Notes: a model not told the origin generated them from the sequence alone. 64,000 bases of DNA from Gemella morbillorum (GCF_900476045.1 NZ_LS483440.1:62001-126000); one strand, 5' to 3'. Positions 41,748 to 50,301 are shown, numbered from the stretch's first letter. Numbers and translations are program-made.

Positions 41748-42617
41748 TTGAAACAATTGATTAAAAATAAAATAGAAAGACTACTTTCTGACTCAGAAGA
41801 GATAGAGAGTGTAGAACGCCTAGGTGGGATGACTAATAACAACTATCTAGTTGTAACTACGAATAAAAAATATATAGTGAAGTTCTTTGGAAAAGGAACG
41901 GATAAGTTAATAAATAGAATTAATGAAAAGAATAATTTGGCAAAACTTCGTGATTTAGAGCTTGATGTTGAAAATTATATTTTTGATATTGATGCTGGCA
42001 TAAAAGTTAATGAGTATATAGAAGATGCGATTACTTTTGATGCTCATTATTTAAAAGCTAAAACAAAAGAAGTTGCTAAAATTTTACAACGAGTACATGG
42101 TTCAGGAAAAGAATTAGATGGTGAGTTTGATGTATTTTCTGAGATTGAAAAATATGAGAACTTAATTACAGAAGACATCAAGTATGTATATTATGATAAA
42201 ATACGAGAGAAAATCTTTTCTTTAAAAAATCATCTTGAAGAATTAGGTGTAGATAGAAAATCATGTCATACAGATTTAGTACCGGAAAACTTTATTGAAG
42301 CACCAGATAAAAGAGTTTATCTTATTGACTGGGAGTATGCCGCGATGAATGATCCAATGTGGGATTTGGCAGCATTGTTTTTAGAATCTAATTTTAAAAA
42401 AGCAGAAGAAGGAGAGTTTTTCAAACATTATTATAGTGAAAAGACACCTGTTAGTATTGTCAAAGTTATGATTTACAAGATTCTTCAGGACTTTTTATGG
42501 AGTCTATGGACTATTTATAAAGAAGAACAGGGAGATGACTTTGGTAGTTATGGTCAAGACAGATATAATCGCTGTCTTAAGAATTTGAAGGAGTATTTAG
42601 CGAGTTATGAAAAATAA
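41748..42617 (+). CDS. licA: Choline kinase (LicA)
   Basis: The 289-residue kinase phosphorylates imported choline with ATP. The choline/ethanolamine kinase motifs are LGGMTNNNYLVVTTNKKYIV near residue 25, the catalytic Brenner motif SCHTDLVPENFIEA near 176, and the following YLIDWEYAAMNDPMWDLAALF carrying the metal-binding Asp. No ATG fits; TTG at 41748 is the likely start, with GGGGT upstream. It overlaps licB by 11 bases. A TATAAT box lies about 45 bases before the start without a clear -35. licA-licB-licC form one operon, in the same order as in pneumococcus. Confidence 0.92.
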   Translation: MKQLIKNKIERLLSDSEEIESVERLGGMTNNNYLVVTTNKKYIVKFFGKGTDKLINRINEKNNLAKLRDLELDVENYIFDIDAGIKVNEYIEDAITFDAHYLKAKTKEVAKILQRVHGSGKELDGEFDVFSEIEKYENLITEDIKYVYYDKIREKIFSLKNHLEELGVDRKSCHTDLVPENFIEAPDKRVYLIDWEYAAMNDPMWDLAALFLESNFKKAEEGEFFKHYYSEKTPVSIVKVMIYKILQDFLWSLWTIYKEEQGDDFGSYGQDRYNRCLKNLKEYLASYEK

Positions 42618-43482
42618 ATCAGGGATATCATTTGGATTGTTTTCAGGCTTATTTTGGGGATTAGGACTCACAATAAGTGCATATATATTTTCTTTATATA
42701 ATATTTCACCTTTTGTCGTTGCAGTTGTTCATGACTTTATTAGTATTTTTATACTTGCGTCAATTTTATTAATAAAGTATAAAAAGATAGACTTTAAAAT
42801 ATTTACAAATATTAGAAACGTAAGTGTTATAATTGGTGCTTTACTTGCAGGGCCGATAGGAATGCAGTGTAATCTTTACGCGGTGAAATATATAGGTAGC
42901 GGATTGACTTCATCAATCACAGCAATTTATCCAGCAGTATCTGTTATATTAGCTGTTATTTTTCTGCGCCATAAAGTTTCTACAAAGACAATTGTAGGGA
43001 TTGCACTAATAATAACAGGTATCTTTATTCAAAGTTATAAGAGTGAGCAGGTTAATTCTTTTTACATAGGATTTCTTTTTGCGCTAATTTGTGCAGTTGC
43101 TTGGGGGAGTGAAAGTGTCCTAAGTTCGTATGCGATGAGTAACCATTTAACAGAGATTGAGACGTTATTAATAAGACAAGTAACATCGTTTTTAGCTTAT
43201 TTGGTAATTGTTATGTTTAATGGTTTTACTATAGGAGAAGTAGCGGATATTAAGCTGGGGGGGTTAATTTTCTTCTTTGTTTTAAGTAATATGGTATCAT
43301 ATATTATGTACTATATTGCGATAAATAGATTGCAACCAGCAAAAGCAACAGGATTAAATGTCAGTTATGTTGTTTGGACTGTGATCTTTTCTGCAATTTT
43401 CTTAGGTATAGGACTTGGCTTCCAAGTAATAATTACGTCATTAATTATTATCTTTGGGGTATATATAATTATAAAAGACTAG
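42607..43482 (+). CDS. licB: Choline permease (LicB, DMT/EamA family)
   Basis: A 291-residue membrane protein with ten hydrophobic helices in two EamA halves. SGISFGLFSGLFWGLGLTIS opens the first, and SFYIGFLFALICAVAWGSES the second. GPIGMQCNLYAVKYIGSGLTSSITAIYPAVS at the end of the first half is the usual DMT substrate-path region. By position between licA and licC it should be the choline importer, as LicB is in pneumococcus and Haemophilus. The ATG at 42607 lies within the end of licA. No other choline transporter is visible in this window. Confidence 0.9.
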   Translation: MKNKSGISFGLFSGLFWGLGLTISAYIFSLYNISPFVVAVVHDFISIFILASILLIKYKKIDFKIFTNIRNVSVIIGALLAGPIGMQCNLYAVKYIGSGLTSSITAIYPAVSVILAVIFLRHKVSTKTIVGIALIITGIFIQSYKSEQVNSFYIGFLFALICAVAWGSESVLSSYAMSNHLTEIETLLIRQVTSFLAYLVIVMFNGFTIGEVADIKLGGLIFFFVLSNMVSYIMYYIAINRLQPAKATGLNVSYVVWTVIFSAIFLGIGLGFQVIITSLIIIFGVYIIIKD

Positions 43483-43506
43483 GTGAAAATTTTAGGAGGA
43501 TAAATT

Positions 43507-44196
43507 TTGAGAGCGATAATTTTAGCGGCGGGCTTAGGTACTAGGCTTAGACCTATGACTAACAACACGCCGAAAGCACTTGTCAAAGTAAAAGATAAGC
43601 CGTTGGTAGAATACCAAATAGAATATTTAAAAGAAAAAGGAATAGATGAAATTATAATTGTAGTAGGATATCTACATGAACAATTTGATTATTTAAAAGA
43701 AAAATATAATGTAAAACTAGTATTGAATGATAAATATGCAGAATATAATAACTTTTATTCGTTATATTTAGTAAAAGATTATTTAGCAGATAGTTATGTA
43801 ATAGATGCGGATAATTATTTATTTAAAAATATGTTTAGAACAGATGTAACACGTTCTACATATTTTAGCGTTTATCGTGAAGATTGTGAAAATGAATGGT
43901 TCCTTCTTTATGGAGATGATTATAAAGTTCAAGATATTATAGTCGATAGTAAAGCTGGTAGAATATTGAGTGGAGTATCATTTTGGGATAAACCTACAGC
44001 TGAGAAAATTGTTGGATTTATAGACAAAGCATATAATAGTGGAGATTTTATAAATTTATATTGGGATAACATGGTTAAAGACAATATTAATGAGTTAGAT
44101 GTTTATGTCGAAGAATTAGAATCGAATAGCATCTACGAAATTGATAGTGTTAAAGATTATAAAAAATTAGAAGAAATATTGAAAGAATACGAGTAA
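43507..44196 (+). CDS. licC: CTP:phosphocholine cytidylyltransferase (LicC)
   Basis: The 229-residue enzyme makes CDP-choline from CTP and phosphocholine. The nucleotidyltransferase signature AIILAAGLGTRLRPMTNNTPKALVKV is at the N-terminus. NNFYSLYLVKDYL and YVIDADNYLFKN supply the choline and metal sites (the paired Asp). WDNMVKDNINELDVYVEEL and YEIDSVKDYKKLEEIL are typical of LicC. The start is TTG at 43507 with AGGAGG seven bases upstream. The stop codon is inside a strong terminator, ending the licABC operon. Confidence 0.93.
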   Translation: MRAIILAAGLGTRLRPMTNNTPKALVKVKDKPLVEYQIEYLKEKGIDEIIIVVGYLHEQFDYLKEKYNVKLVLNDKYAEYNNFYSLYLVKDYLADSYVIDADNYLFKNMFRTDVTRSTYFSVYREDCENEWFLLYGDDYKVQDIIVDSKAGRILSGVSFWDKPTAEKIVGFIDKAYNSGDFINLYWDNMVKDNINELDVYVEELESNSIYEIDSVKDYKKLEEILKEYE

Positions 44197-44215
44197 TAAA
44201 TTCGTATTCTTTTTT
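44182..44215 (+). terminator. Terminator of the licABC operon
   Basis: A perfect 11-bp stem (44182-44192 with 44202-44212) is followed by T-run bases. It overlaps the licC stop codon. Confidence 0.88.
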
Positions 44216-44300
44216 AATATAGTTATAAAAGAGACTATATATGATTAAATTGGATATGCGTCAAATACCATTGTTACAGTATTTAATAGTGGAGGTTATT

Positions 44301-44345
44301 TGTAACCAAATTGTAAAAGGGTTAGAGGATAGAGTATGTTATAAT
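44301..44345 (+). promoter_or_regulatory. WalR-type box and -10 element upstream of the glucosaminidase gene
   Basis: TGTAAC-N5-TGTAAA (44301-44317) fits the WalR consensus TGTWAH-N5-TGTWAH. A TATAAT box follows at 44340-44345, 28 bases after the start of the second half-site. The same geometry is found at 47522-47566. There is no good -35 box, consistent with an activator-dependent promoter. Confidence 0.6.
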
Positions 44346-44435
44346 TTTATATGATTGAAGAATAAACCAAATTTAATAATAAGTTAAAAAATTAGTATAT
44401 AAAGAGTAACAGTAGATTTAGGAGATATAACGGCT

Positions 44436-46418
44436 ATGAGAAACAATATAAAGATAGGAATAGGATTTTTAACAGTCTTAGCAACGCCATTCGTTATAGG
44501 AGAAGTATCTGGTAACGAAGCGCAAGCAGCCCAAGGTTGGGTACAAAGTGGAAGTACATGGTATCATTATAAAGCAAATGGAAGCCTAACAAAAAACGCT
44601 TGGGTAGGGAACTACTGGTTAGGTGCAGATGGTCGTATGATAACAAACAGCTGGGTAGACAACAACAACTACTATGTAGGTCATGATGGACTATGGGTGA
44701 AAAATGTTAAAAAGACAGGATGGATTCAAAGTGGAAGTTCATGGTATTACTACAATAATCAAGGCCAAATGGAAAGAAATGCGTGGGTAGGGGACTACTG
44801 GGTAGGAGCTGATGGACGCATGGCAACAAGCAGTTGGGTAGATAACAATAATTATTATGTAGGAAGTAATGGCGTATGGGTAAGAAATGCCAAGAAGACA
44901 GGATGGATTCAAAACGGAAGCACATGGTATCACTATAATAGTCAAGGCCAAATGGAAAAAAATAAATGGGTAGGAAACTACTGGTTAGGTGCAGATGGAC
45001 GTATGGCAACAAATAGTTGGGTAGATAACAATAAGTACTATGTAGGAGCTGACGGGTACTGGGTGAAAGATGCCCAAAGACCAGGATGGGCACAGAAATC
45101 AGGTTCATGGTATCACTACGATAATAAAGGAAATCTAACAAAAAATGCGTGGGTAGGAAACTATTGGTTAGGCTCAGATGGTAAGATGGCAACGAATAGT
45201 TGGGTGGATAATAACAACTATTATGTAGGTAAAGATGGATTATGGGAAAGAAATGCTAAGAAGCCAGAAGAGAAGAAAAGTGGTTGGGTATCAAATGGAG
45301 GAGTTTGGTATTACTACAATAAAGAAGGTCAAATGGTAAAAAATGCATGGGCAGGAGATTACTACTTAGGTTCAGACGGAAAGATGGTAGTAAAAAGTTG
45401 GATATATGATAATGCGTACAAAGCGTGGTATTACCTAGGAGAAAATGGAGTTTACAAGAGAAACACATGGGTAGGAAACTACTGGGTAGGTTCAAATGGA
45501 AAGATGGCGACTAATAGTTGGGTAGATAACGGTCGTTATTATGTAGGGCCTAGTGGCGCTTGGGTGCAAAATAATGCATACTCTGGGTACTATAAAGTAG
45601 TGTCACTATATATTCCAGTATATGATGCTAGTGGAAATATTTTATCACATGTATCTAAAGATACAATTCTATTTAAAGATAATAGAGCTAGTGTGGGGGG
45701 AAGAATTCCAGTTCAAGTAGCAGGATTGACAGGATATGTAAATCCATCACAAGTTCAAGCGGTAAATTCTAGCACTACATTTATTCCAGATTATGTTAGT
45801 GATGGTAAATATGTCTACCACAGATATTCACAATATAGTAAAGTGATGGTTGCGCGTCATCATCAAGATATGGTAGTAGGAAAATCTTATTATTCGGCGG
45901 ATGGAATTAATTTTGGAACTTTCAAATTAGATCATCCATTCCAATTCAGCAATTTAAAATCAAAAACAAATTATACAGCAGCAGATTTAGATAGATTGTA
46001 TAGCTTAATGGGAGCTAGCGACAGTAGATTAGCTGGCAAAGGAGCTACATTTAAAGCTGCTGAAGAAAAGTATGGTGTTAATGCATTGTACTTAGTTGCA
46101 CATAGTGCTTTAGAAAGTGCGTGGGGAAGAAGTAAGATTGCTAGAGATAAAAATAACTTCTTTGGTATTTCAGCTTATGATAACAATCCATATAATGCTG
46201 CTACTAAGTTTGATAATGTTGATGCTGGTATTTTAGGCGCAGCACGTTGGATTAATGAGAAATATTTATCAAAATCAACATATCCTGCTCGTGGAGCTTA
46301 TCTTGGAAATAAAGCTGGAGGAATGAACGTTAACTACGCAACAGCACCATATTGGGGAGAATCAATAGCTAGTATAATGTTCGCAGCTAATGAAAAATTA
46401 GGTAGAAAAGATGGATAA
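44436..46418 (+). CDS. Choline-binding-type cell-wall glucosaminidase (LytB-like)
   Basis: A 660-residue secreted protein. A signal peptide (NIKIGIGFLTVLATPFVIG, cleavage after AQA near 32) is followed by tandem choline-binding-type repeats up to about residue 380 (GW..SGSTWYHY..NGSL..NAWVGNYWLGADGRM..SWVDNNNYYVG pattern). An SH3-like segment lies at about 385-450 (YYKVVSLYIPVYDASGNIL). The C-terminal domain is a GH73-type glucosaminidase with LVAHSALESAWGRSKIARDK (catalytic Glu near residue 560) and NNFFGISAYDNNPY. It resembles pneumococcal LytB, which separates daughter cells, but the repeats here are N-terminal. The wall-anchoring ligand is inferred to be phosphocholine on teichoic acid because licABC lies directly upstream. 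Confidence 0.87.
   Translation: MRNNIKIGIGFLTVLATPFVIGEVSGNEAQAAQGWVQSGSTWYHYKANGSLTKNAWVGNYWLGADGRMITNSWVDNNNYYVGHDGLWVKNVKKTGWIQSGSSWYYYNNQGQMERNAWVGDYWVGADGRMATSSWVDNNNYYVGSNGVWVRNAKKTGWIQNGSTWYHYNSQGQMEKNKWVGNYWLGADGRMATNSWVDNNKYYVGADGYWVKDAQRPGWAQKSGSWYHYDNKGNLTKNAWVGNYWLGSDGKMATNSWVDNNNYYVGKDGLWERNAKKPEEKKSGWVSNGGVWYYYNKEGQMVKNAWAGDYYLGSDGKMVVKSWIYDNAYKAWYYLGENGVYKRNTWVGNYWVGSNGKMATNSWVDNGRYYVGPSGAWVQNNAYSGYYKVVSLYIPVYDASGNILSHVSKDTILFKDNRASVGGRIPVQVAGLTGYVNPSQVQAVNSSTTFIPDYVSDGKYVYHRYSQYSKVMVARHHQDMVVGKSYYSADGINFGTFKLDHPFQFSNLKSKTNYTAADLDRLYSLMGASDSRLAGKGATFKAAEEKYGVNALYLVAHSALESAWGRSKIARDKNNFFGISAYDNNPYNAATKFDNVDAGILGAARWINEKYLSKSTYPARGAYLGNKAGGMNVNYATAPYWGESIASIMFAANEKLGRKDG
44610..44969 (+). 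repeat. 360-bp identical segment, copy 1 (in the glucosaminidase gene)
   Basis: Every base from 44610 to 44969 matches 47792-48151. The segment spans about three choline-binding-type repeat units. Flanking repeat sequence is similar but not identical, so the identity is sharply bounded. Confidence 0.85.
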
Positions 46419-46421
46419 TAC

Positions 46422-46460
46422 AAGTTTAGCTAGATTAGATTTTAATCTAGCTTACTTTTT
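46422..46460 (+). terminator. Terminator between the glucosaminidase and glycosyltransferase genes
   Basis: AGCTAGATTA (46428-46437) and TAATCTAGCT (46443-46452) form a perfect stem with a 5-base loop, followed by T-rich sequence. The ribosome site of the next gene follows directly. Confidence 0.7.
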
Positions 46461-46475
46461 AATGAGGTGAAGAGT

Positions 46476-47477
46476 ATGTTAGTATCGGTGGTAGTGAGTG
46501 CATTTAATGAGGAGAAATATTTACCAGGACTAATAGATGATTTTAAAAAACAGACTTATCCACATAGTTTAATAGAAATAATACTTATAAATGCTATGTC
46601 TACGGATAGTAGTAAAAAAATTATGGAGACTTTTAGAGACAGTGATGAAGAGTTTTATAGTGTAAAAGTATTAGACAATGTTAAGAAAACACAACCAAGT
46701 GGATTTAACTTAGGAGTAAAAAATGCTTCTGGTGATGTTATTTTAAAAGTAGACGGACATTCAAAAATTTCAGAAAATTTTATTGAAAAAAATGTAGAGG
46801 TGATTCAGTCCGGGGAAGATATTTCTGGCGGACGAAGACCTACTATAGTAGAAACTACAGATAATTTTTCAAGAACCTTACATTTAGTTGAAGAAAATAT
46901 GTTCGGAAGTAGTATAGCGGATTATAGAAAATCTGAGGGGGCTAAATATGTTAACTCAATTTTTCATGGGATGTATAAAAGAGAAGTTTTTGAAAAAGTA
47001 GGCTTATTAAATGAAAAATTAATAAGAACAGAAGATAATGAAATTCATTATAGAATTCGAAAACATGGTTATAAGATAAGATATACTCCTGAAATAGTAT
47101 CTTATCAATATATCCGCCCAACACTAAAAAAAATGTTGAAGCAGAAGTATTCTAATGGTTATTGGATTGGTCTTACGTCTCACGTAGAACGTAAATGTTT
47201 ATCTATTTTCCATTTTGTTCCATTAGTTTTTGTGTTAGCGATTATTTTTAGCCTATTAATGATTCCATTCACTAAACTATTTATAGCGTTGTTAAGTAGC
47301 TTATATTTAATATTTACTTTGATGATTATGCTGATGACAATTATAAATAATAAGTTTAATATTACGTTGTTATTAATGCCTATACTATTATTTTTAATCC
47401 ATGTATATTATGGATTAGGGACATTAGTTGGTTTAGTAAAAGGATTTAGTTGGAAGAAAACATATTATAGTAAGTAA
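46476..47477 (+). CDS. Family 2 glycosyltransferase with C-terminal membrane helices (ExoA-like)
   Basis: A 333-residue protein. The GT2 domain begins SVVVSAFNEEKYLPGLIDDF and continues with IEIILINAMSTDSSKKIMETF, DVILKVDGHSKIS (metal-binding D-x-D/H near 92), GGRRPTIVE, and a catalytic Asp region LIRTEDNEIHYRIRKHGYKI (ED-x-E). About three hydrophobic helices near 250-330 anchor it. It resembles ExoA-type enzymes that build lipid-linked sugars. An in-frame GTG lies 9 bases earlier, but GAGGTG serves the ATG at 46476 better. It sits between two choline-binding-type hydrolase genes and may add to the same polymer; donor and acceptor unknown. Confidence 0.83.
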   Translation: MLVSVVVSAFNEEKYLPGLIDDFKKQTYPHSLIEIILINAMSTDSSKKIMETFRDSDEEFYSVKVLDNVKKTQPSGFNLGVKNASGDVILKVDGHSKISENFIEKNVEVIQSGEDISGGRRPTIVETTDNFSRTLHLVEENMFGSSIADYRKSEGAKYVNSIFHGMYKREVFEKVGLLNEKLIRTEDNEIHYRIRKHGYKIRYTPEIVSYQYIRPTLKKMLKQKYSNGYWIGLTSHVERKCLSIFHFVPLVFVLAIIFSLLMIPFTKLFIALLSSLYLIFTLMIMLMTIINNKFNITLLLMPILLFLIHVYYGLGTLVGLVKGFSWKKTYYSK

Positions 47478-47482
47478 CTAAG

Positions 47483-47518
47483 AAAGAGAGATAAAGAACT
47501 GTAACGTATCTCTCTTTT
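47483..47518 (+). terminator. Terminator after the ExoA-like gene
   Basis: AAAGAGAGATA (47483-47493) pairs perfectly with TATCTCTCTTT (47507-47517) around a 13-base loop, ending in Ts. Confidence 0.8.
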
Positions 47519-47521
47519 AAT

Positions 47522-47566
47522 TGTAATTAACTTGTAACGTAGTATAGATAAGAAAGATGATATAAT
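47522..47566 (+). promoter_or_regulatory. WalR-type box and -10 element upstream of the CHAP hydrolase gene
   Basis: TGTAAT-N5-TGTAAC (47522-47538) fits the WalR consensus. TATAAT at 47561-47566 begins 28 bases after the second half-site, the same spacing as at 44301-44345. A further TGTAAC lies 22 bases upstream at 47500. Confidence 0.6.
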
Positions 47567-47617
47567 ATAAGGTGCATTAGTGTAAAGAAAATAGTAAATG
47601 TAGGAGAATAAGAAATT

Positions 47618-49381
47618 ATGAGAAGTAATTTGAAATTAGGGTTAGGATTTTTAACAGTCTTAGCAACACCATTCGTAGTAGGAGAAGTATCTGGTAACGA
47701 AGCGCAAGCAGCCCAAGGTTGGGTACAAAATGGGAGTGCATGGTACCATTACAAAGATAACGGAAGTTTAACTAAAAACGCTTGGGTAGGAAACTACTGG
47801 TTAGGTGCAGATGGTCGTATGATAACAAACAGCTGGGTAGACAACAACAACTACTATGTAGGTCATGATGGACTATGGGTGAAAAATGTTAAAAAGACAG
47901 GATGGATTCAAAGTGGAAGTTCATGGTATTACTACAATAATCAAGGCCAAATGGAAAGAAATGCGTGGGTAGGGGACTACTGGGTAGGAGCTGATGGACG
48001 CATGGCAACAAGCAGTTGGGTAGATAACAATAATTATTATGTAGGAAGTAATGGCGTATGGGTAAGAAATGCCAAGAAGACAGGATGGATTCAAAACGGA
48101 AGCACATGGTATCACTATAATAGTCAAGGCCAAATGGAAAAAAATAAATGGATAGGAGACTACTGGGTGGGCTCAGATGGTAAGATGGCCACAAATAGCT
48201 GGGTAGACAATAACAACTATTATGTGGGAGCCGATGGCTTATGGGTAAAAGATGCCCAAAGACCAGGCTGGGCAAAGAAATCAGGAGCATGGTATCACTA
48301 CGATAATAAAGGAAACCTAACAAAAAATGCGTGGGTAGGAAATTACTGGTTAGGTTCAGATGGAAAGATGGCGACAAATAGTTGGGTAGACAATAACAAC
48401 TATTATGTAGGAGCTAATGGAGCTTGGGAGAAAGACGCTAAGAAAGCAGAAGAGAAGAAAAGTGGTTGGGTATCAAATGAAGGAGTTTGGTACTACTACG
48501 ATGATAAAGGAAAAATTGTAAAAAACTCATGGCAGGGAGATTATTATCTAGGTTCAGATGGGAAGATGATAGTAAGAAGTTGGATATATGACGATACATA
48601 TAAAGCATGGTACTATCTGGGAGAAAACGGAGTTTACAAGAGAAATACATGGATAGGTGACTATTGGGTAGGAGCCAACGGAAAGATGGCAACAAATAGT
48701 TGGATATATGACAATGCATATAAAGCATGGTATTACCTAGGAGAAAATGGAGTTTACAAGAGAAACACATGGGTAGGAGACTACTGGGTAGGTTCAAATG
48801 GAAAGATGGCGACGAATAGTTGGGTAGACAATGGTCGTTATTATGTAGGGCCTAGTGGCGCTTGGGAGAAAAATGCAGGGAAATCTGCTACTGGTAGGGC
48901 TAGTCTAGATAGTGTTCTAAACATTGCCCGAAATTATCTTGGTGTTCAATCAGGAAGTGAAGAACACAAAAAAATAGTTGATGCATATAACTCTGTTAAT
49001 CCTAAACCTGTAGGCTATACTGCAAAATATTCAGACGATTGGTGCGATATCTTTGTAACAACGGTATTCCAACAAGCTGGACTTAGTCATTTAATAGGTC
49101 GTGAATGTGGAGTTCAACGCCATATTGGAATATTGGAACAAAAAGGAATCTGGAAAGGAAAAACACAACCCAAAGTAGGAGATATAGTAACATTCGACTG
49201 GGATGGTGGTGGTTGGGCAGACCATATCGGTATAGTAGAATCTGTAAATAATGGAGTAATTACTACTATCGAAGGGAATTCAGCTCAATATGCAGGAGAT
49301 ACAGCGCCAACAAAAGTAAATAGAAAAACTTATAACTGGGACTCTCGTTATATTAAAGGATATGCAAGACCAATGTATTAA
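47618..49381 (+). CDS. Choline-binding-type cell-wall hydrolase with CHAP domain
   Basis: A 587-residue secreted protein. Its signal peptide and first repeats are nearly the same as those of the 44436 protein. Choline-binding-type repeats run from about 34 to 425, including two copies of the longer KSWIYD..YKAWYYLGENGVYK form. The C-terminal 150 residues are a CHAP-type amidase/endopeptidase. The nucleophile Cys476 is in SDDWCDIFVTTVFQQAG, the His536 in GGGWADHIGIVESV, and the third polar residue in ITTIEGNS. PKVGDIVTFDWDGG is the usual CHAP strand. It should cut peptide or amide bonds in peptidoglycan. A consensus -10 with a WalR-type box drives it, and a strong terminator follows. Confidence 0.87.
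   Translation: MRSNLKLGLGFLTVLATPFVVGEVSGNEAQAAQGWVQNGSAWYHYKDNGSLTKNAWVGNYWLGADGRMITNSWVDNNNYYVGHDGLWVKNVKKTGWIQSGSSWYYYNNQGQMERNAWVGDYWVGADGRMATSSWVDNNNYYVGSNGVWVRNAKKTGWIQNGSTWYHYNSQGQMEKNKWIGDYWVGSDGKMATNSWVDNNNYYVGADGLWVKDAQRPGWAKKSGAWYHYDNKGNLTKNAWVGNYWLGSDGKMATNSWVDNNNYYVGANGAWEKDAKKAEEKKSGWVSNEGVWYYYDDKGKIVKNSWQGDYYLGSDGKMIVRSWIYDDTYKAWYYLGENGVYKRNTWIGDYWVGANGKMATNSWIYDNAYKAWYYLGENGVYKRNTWVGDYWVGSNGKMATNSWVDNGRYYVGPSGAWEKNAGKSATGRASLDSVLNIARNYLGVQSGSEEHKKIVDAYNSVNPKPVGYTAKYSDDWCDIFVTTVFQQAGLSHLIGRECGVQRHIGILEQKGIWKGKTQPKVGDIVTFDWDGGGWADHIGIVESVNNGVITTIEGNSAQYAGDTAPTKVNRKTYNWDSRYIKGYARPMY
47792..48151 (+). repeat. 360-bp identical segment, copy 2 (in the CHAP hydrolase gene)
   Basis: Identical base for base to 44610-44969, offset 3182 bases. 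Mismatches begin at the base before and the base after. Confidence 0.85.
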
Positions 49382-49401
49382 AAATTAAGTTTTTTAAAAT
49401 T

Positions 49402-49439
49402 AAAAAGGTGAATTTTGATTATTATCAAGTTCACCTTTT
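49402..49439 (+). terminator. Terminator after the CHAP hydrolase gene
   Basis: AAAAGGTGAA (49403-49412) pairs with TTCACCTTTT (49430-49439) around a 17-base loop. Confidence 0.75.
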
Positions 49440-49453
49440 CTAGTGACAAGAAT

Positions 49454-49482
49454 TTGTTAAAAATTTGAAATCATAGTATAAT
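49454..49482 (+). promoter_or_regulatory. Sigma-A-type promoter for the small C39-like protein gene
   Basis: TTGTTA (49454-49459) and TATAAT (49477-49482) have a 17-base spacer, about 50 bases before the start codon. Confidence 0.65.
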
Positions 49483-49534
49483 ATAGAATGTTATAAAATA
49501 AATTTTAAATTTGAGAAGGTAGGAGGTGTACGAT

Positions 49535-50215
49535 GTGAAGAAGTTTATTGGAATTACTTTTATTTTTGTTCTAATTTTTGGAAGTGCTACTCAAATAAAA
49601 GCAGAATGGTTAAAGGATCAACAAGGTAAATGGACTTATTATGAAAATATATCAAATCAACTTGTTTATGAAAATAAGAATCTAGTTGTACAACCTACTG
49701 AATTTCCGCAGTACTATCAAGCGGATGCGCGTTGGGGCGATAAGAGATATGGGATATCTAATATGAAAATTACTGGTTGTGTGCCTACTTCTTTAGCAAT
49801 GGTAATCTCTGGATTAGTGAAAGATGTTACACCTGTTCAGGTGGCAGATTATATTTATGATACTACTATGGAAATGAATACTATGTTTACAGGGACTTCA
49901 AGTCTAGGAGCGCGGGATGCAATTACTTACTGGGGTTTAAAATATCAAGTAATTGATTCAAAAGAAGATTTGATAGCAGCGCTTAAAAGTGGGAAGATAG
50001 TTTACGGGGCAGTTGGTCACGGAATTTTTGTTAGAGGGTATAGTACACATGCAATAATACTTAGTGGCTATGATCACGGTAAAACAAAAGCGATAGATCC
50101 GGATAATATGAGTAAGACAAATCGTTGGTATAGTGTTGATGATATTTGGAACGAACGCAGTCTAGAGTTAGAGGACAATGCCGTAGGGGGTCCTTTTATG
50201 GCGGTTTACAAATAG
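49535..50215 (+). CDS. Secreted C39-like cysteine peptidase, nearly without repeats
   Basis: A 226-residue protein. A signal peptide (KKFIGITFIFVLIFGSA, cleavage after IKA near 22) is followed by a single half repeat (EWLKDQQGKWTYYEN), then a peptidase C39-like domain. FPQYYQADARWGDKRYG precedes the nucleophile Cys82 in KITGCVPTSLAMVISG. The His172 lies in YSTHAIILSGYDHGKTKAIDPDN, whose Asp completes the triad. The domain is closely similar to the one at the end of the 51560 protein, so one looks like a copy that lost its repeats. Two in-frame GTGs exist; AGGAGG is correctly spaced from the one at 49535. Peptidoglycan cross-bridge or bacteriocin-leader cleavage are both possible; the former fits the context. 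Confidence 0.8.
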   Translation: MKKFIGITFIFVLIFGSATQIKAEWLKDQQGKWTYYENISNQLVYENKNLVVQPTEFPQYYQADARWGDKRYGISNMKITGCVPTSLAMVISGLVKDVTPVQVADYIYDTTMEMNTMFTGTSSLGARDAITYWGLKYQVIDSKEDLIAALKSGKIVYGAVGHGIFVRGYSTHAIILSGYDHGKTKAIDPDNMSKTNRWYSVDDIWNERSLELEDNAVGGPFMAVYK

Positions 50216-50224
50216 ATTTTAATA

Positions 50225-50301
50225 AAAAAGCTTAGGATAATATTTGCTCTATCCTTCAAAAGTTAGACTTTTTGAGGATTGTTAATTATCCTAAGCTTTT
50301 T
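50225..50301. terminator. Long nested bidirectional terminator between the C39-like gene and galE
   Basis: A perfect 17-bp outer stem (50225-50241 with 50285-50301) encloses an inner ATCCTTCAAAA/TTTTTGAGGAT hairpin, between convergent genes. Confidence 0.85.

Noticed and set aside
44739-44951. Antisense open frames inside the choline-binding-type genes, one repeated identically at 47921-48133
   Set aside because: They are reflections of the duplicated repeat DNA on the opposite strand. They have no ribosome site and their identity is explained by the 360-bp duplication.
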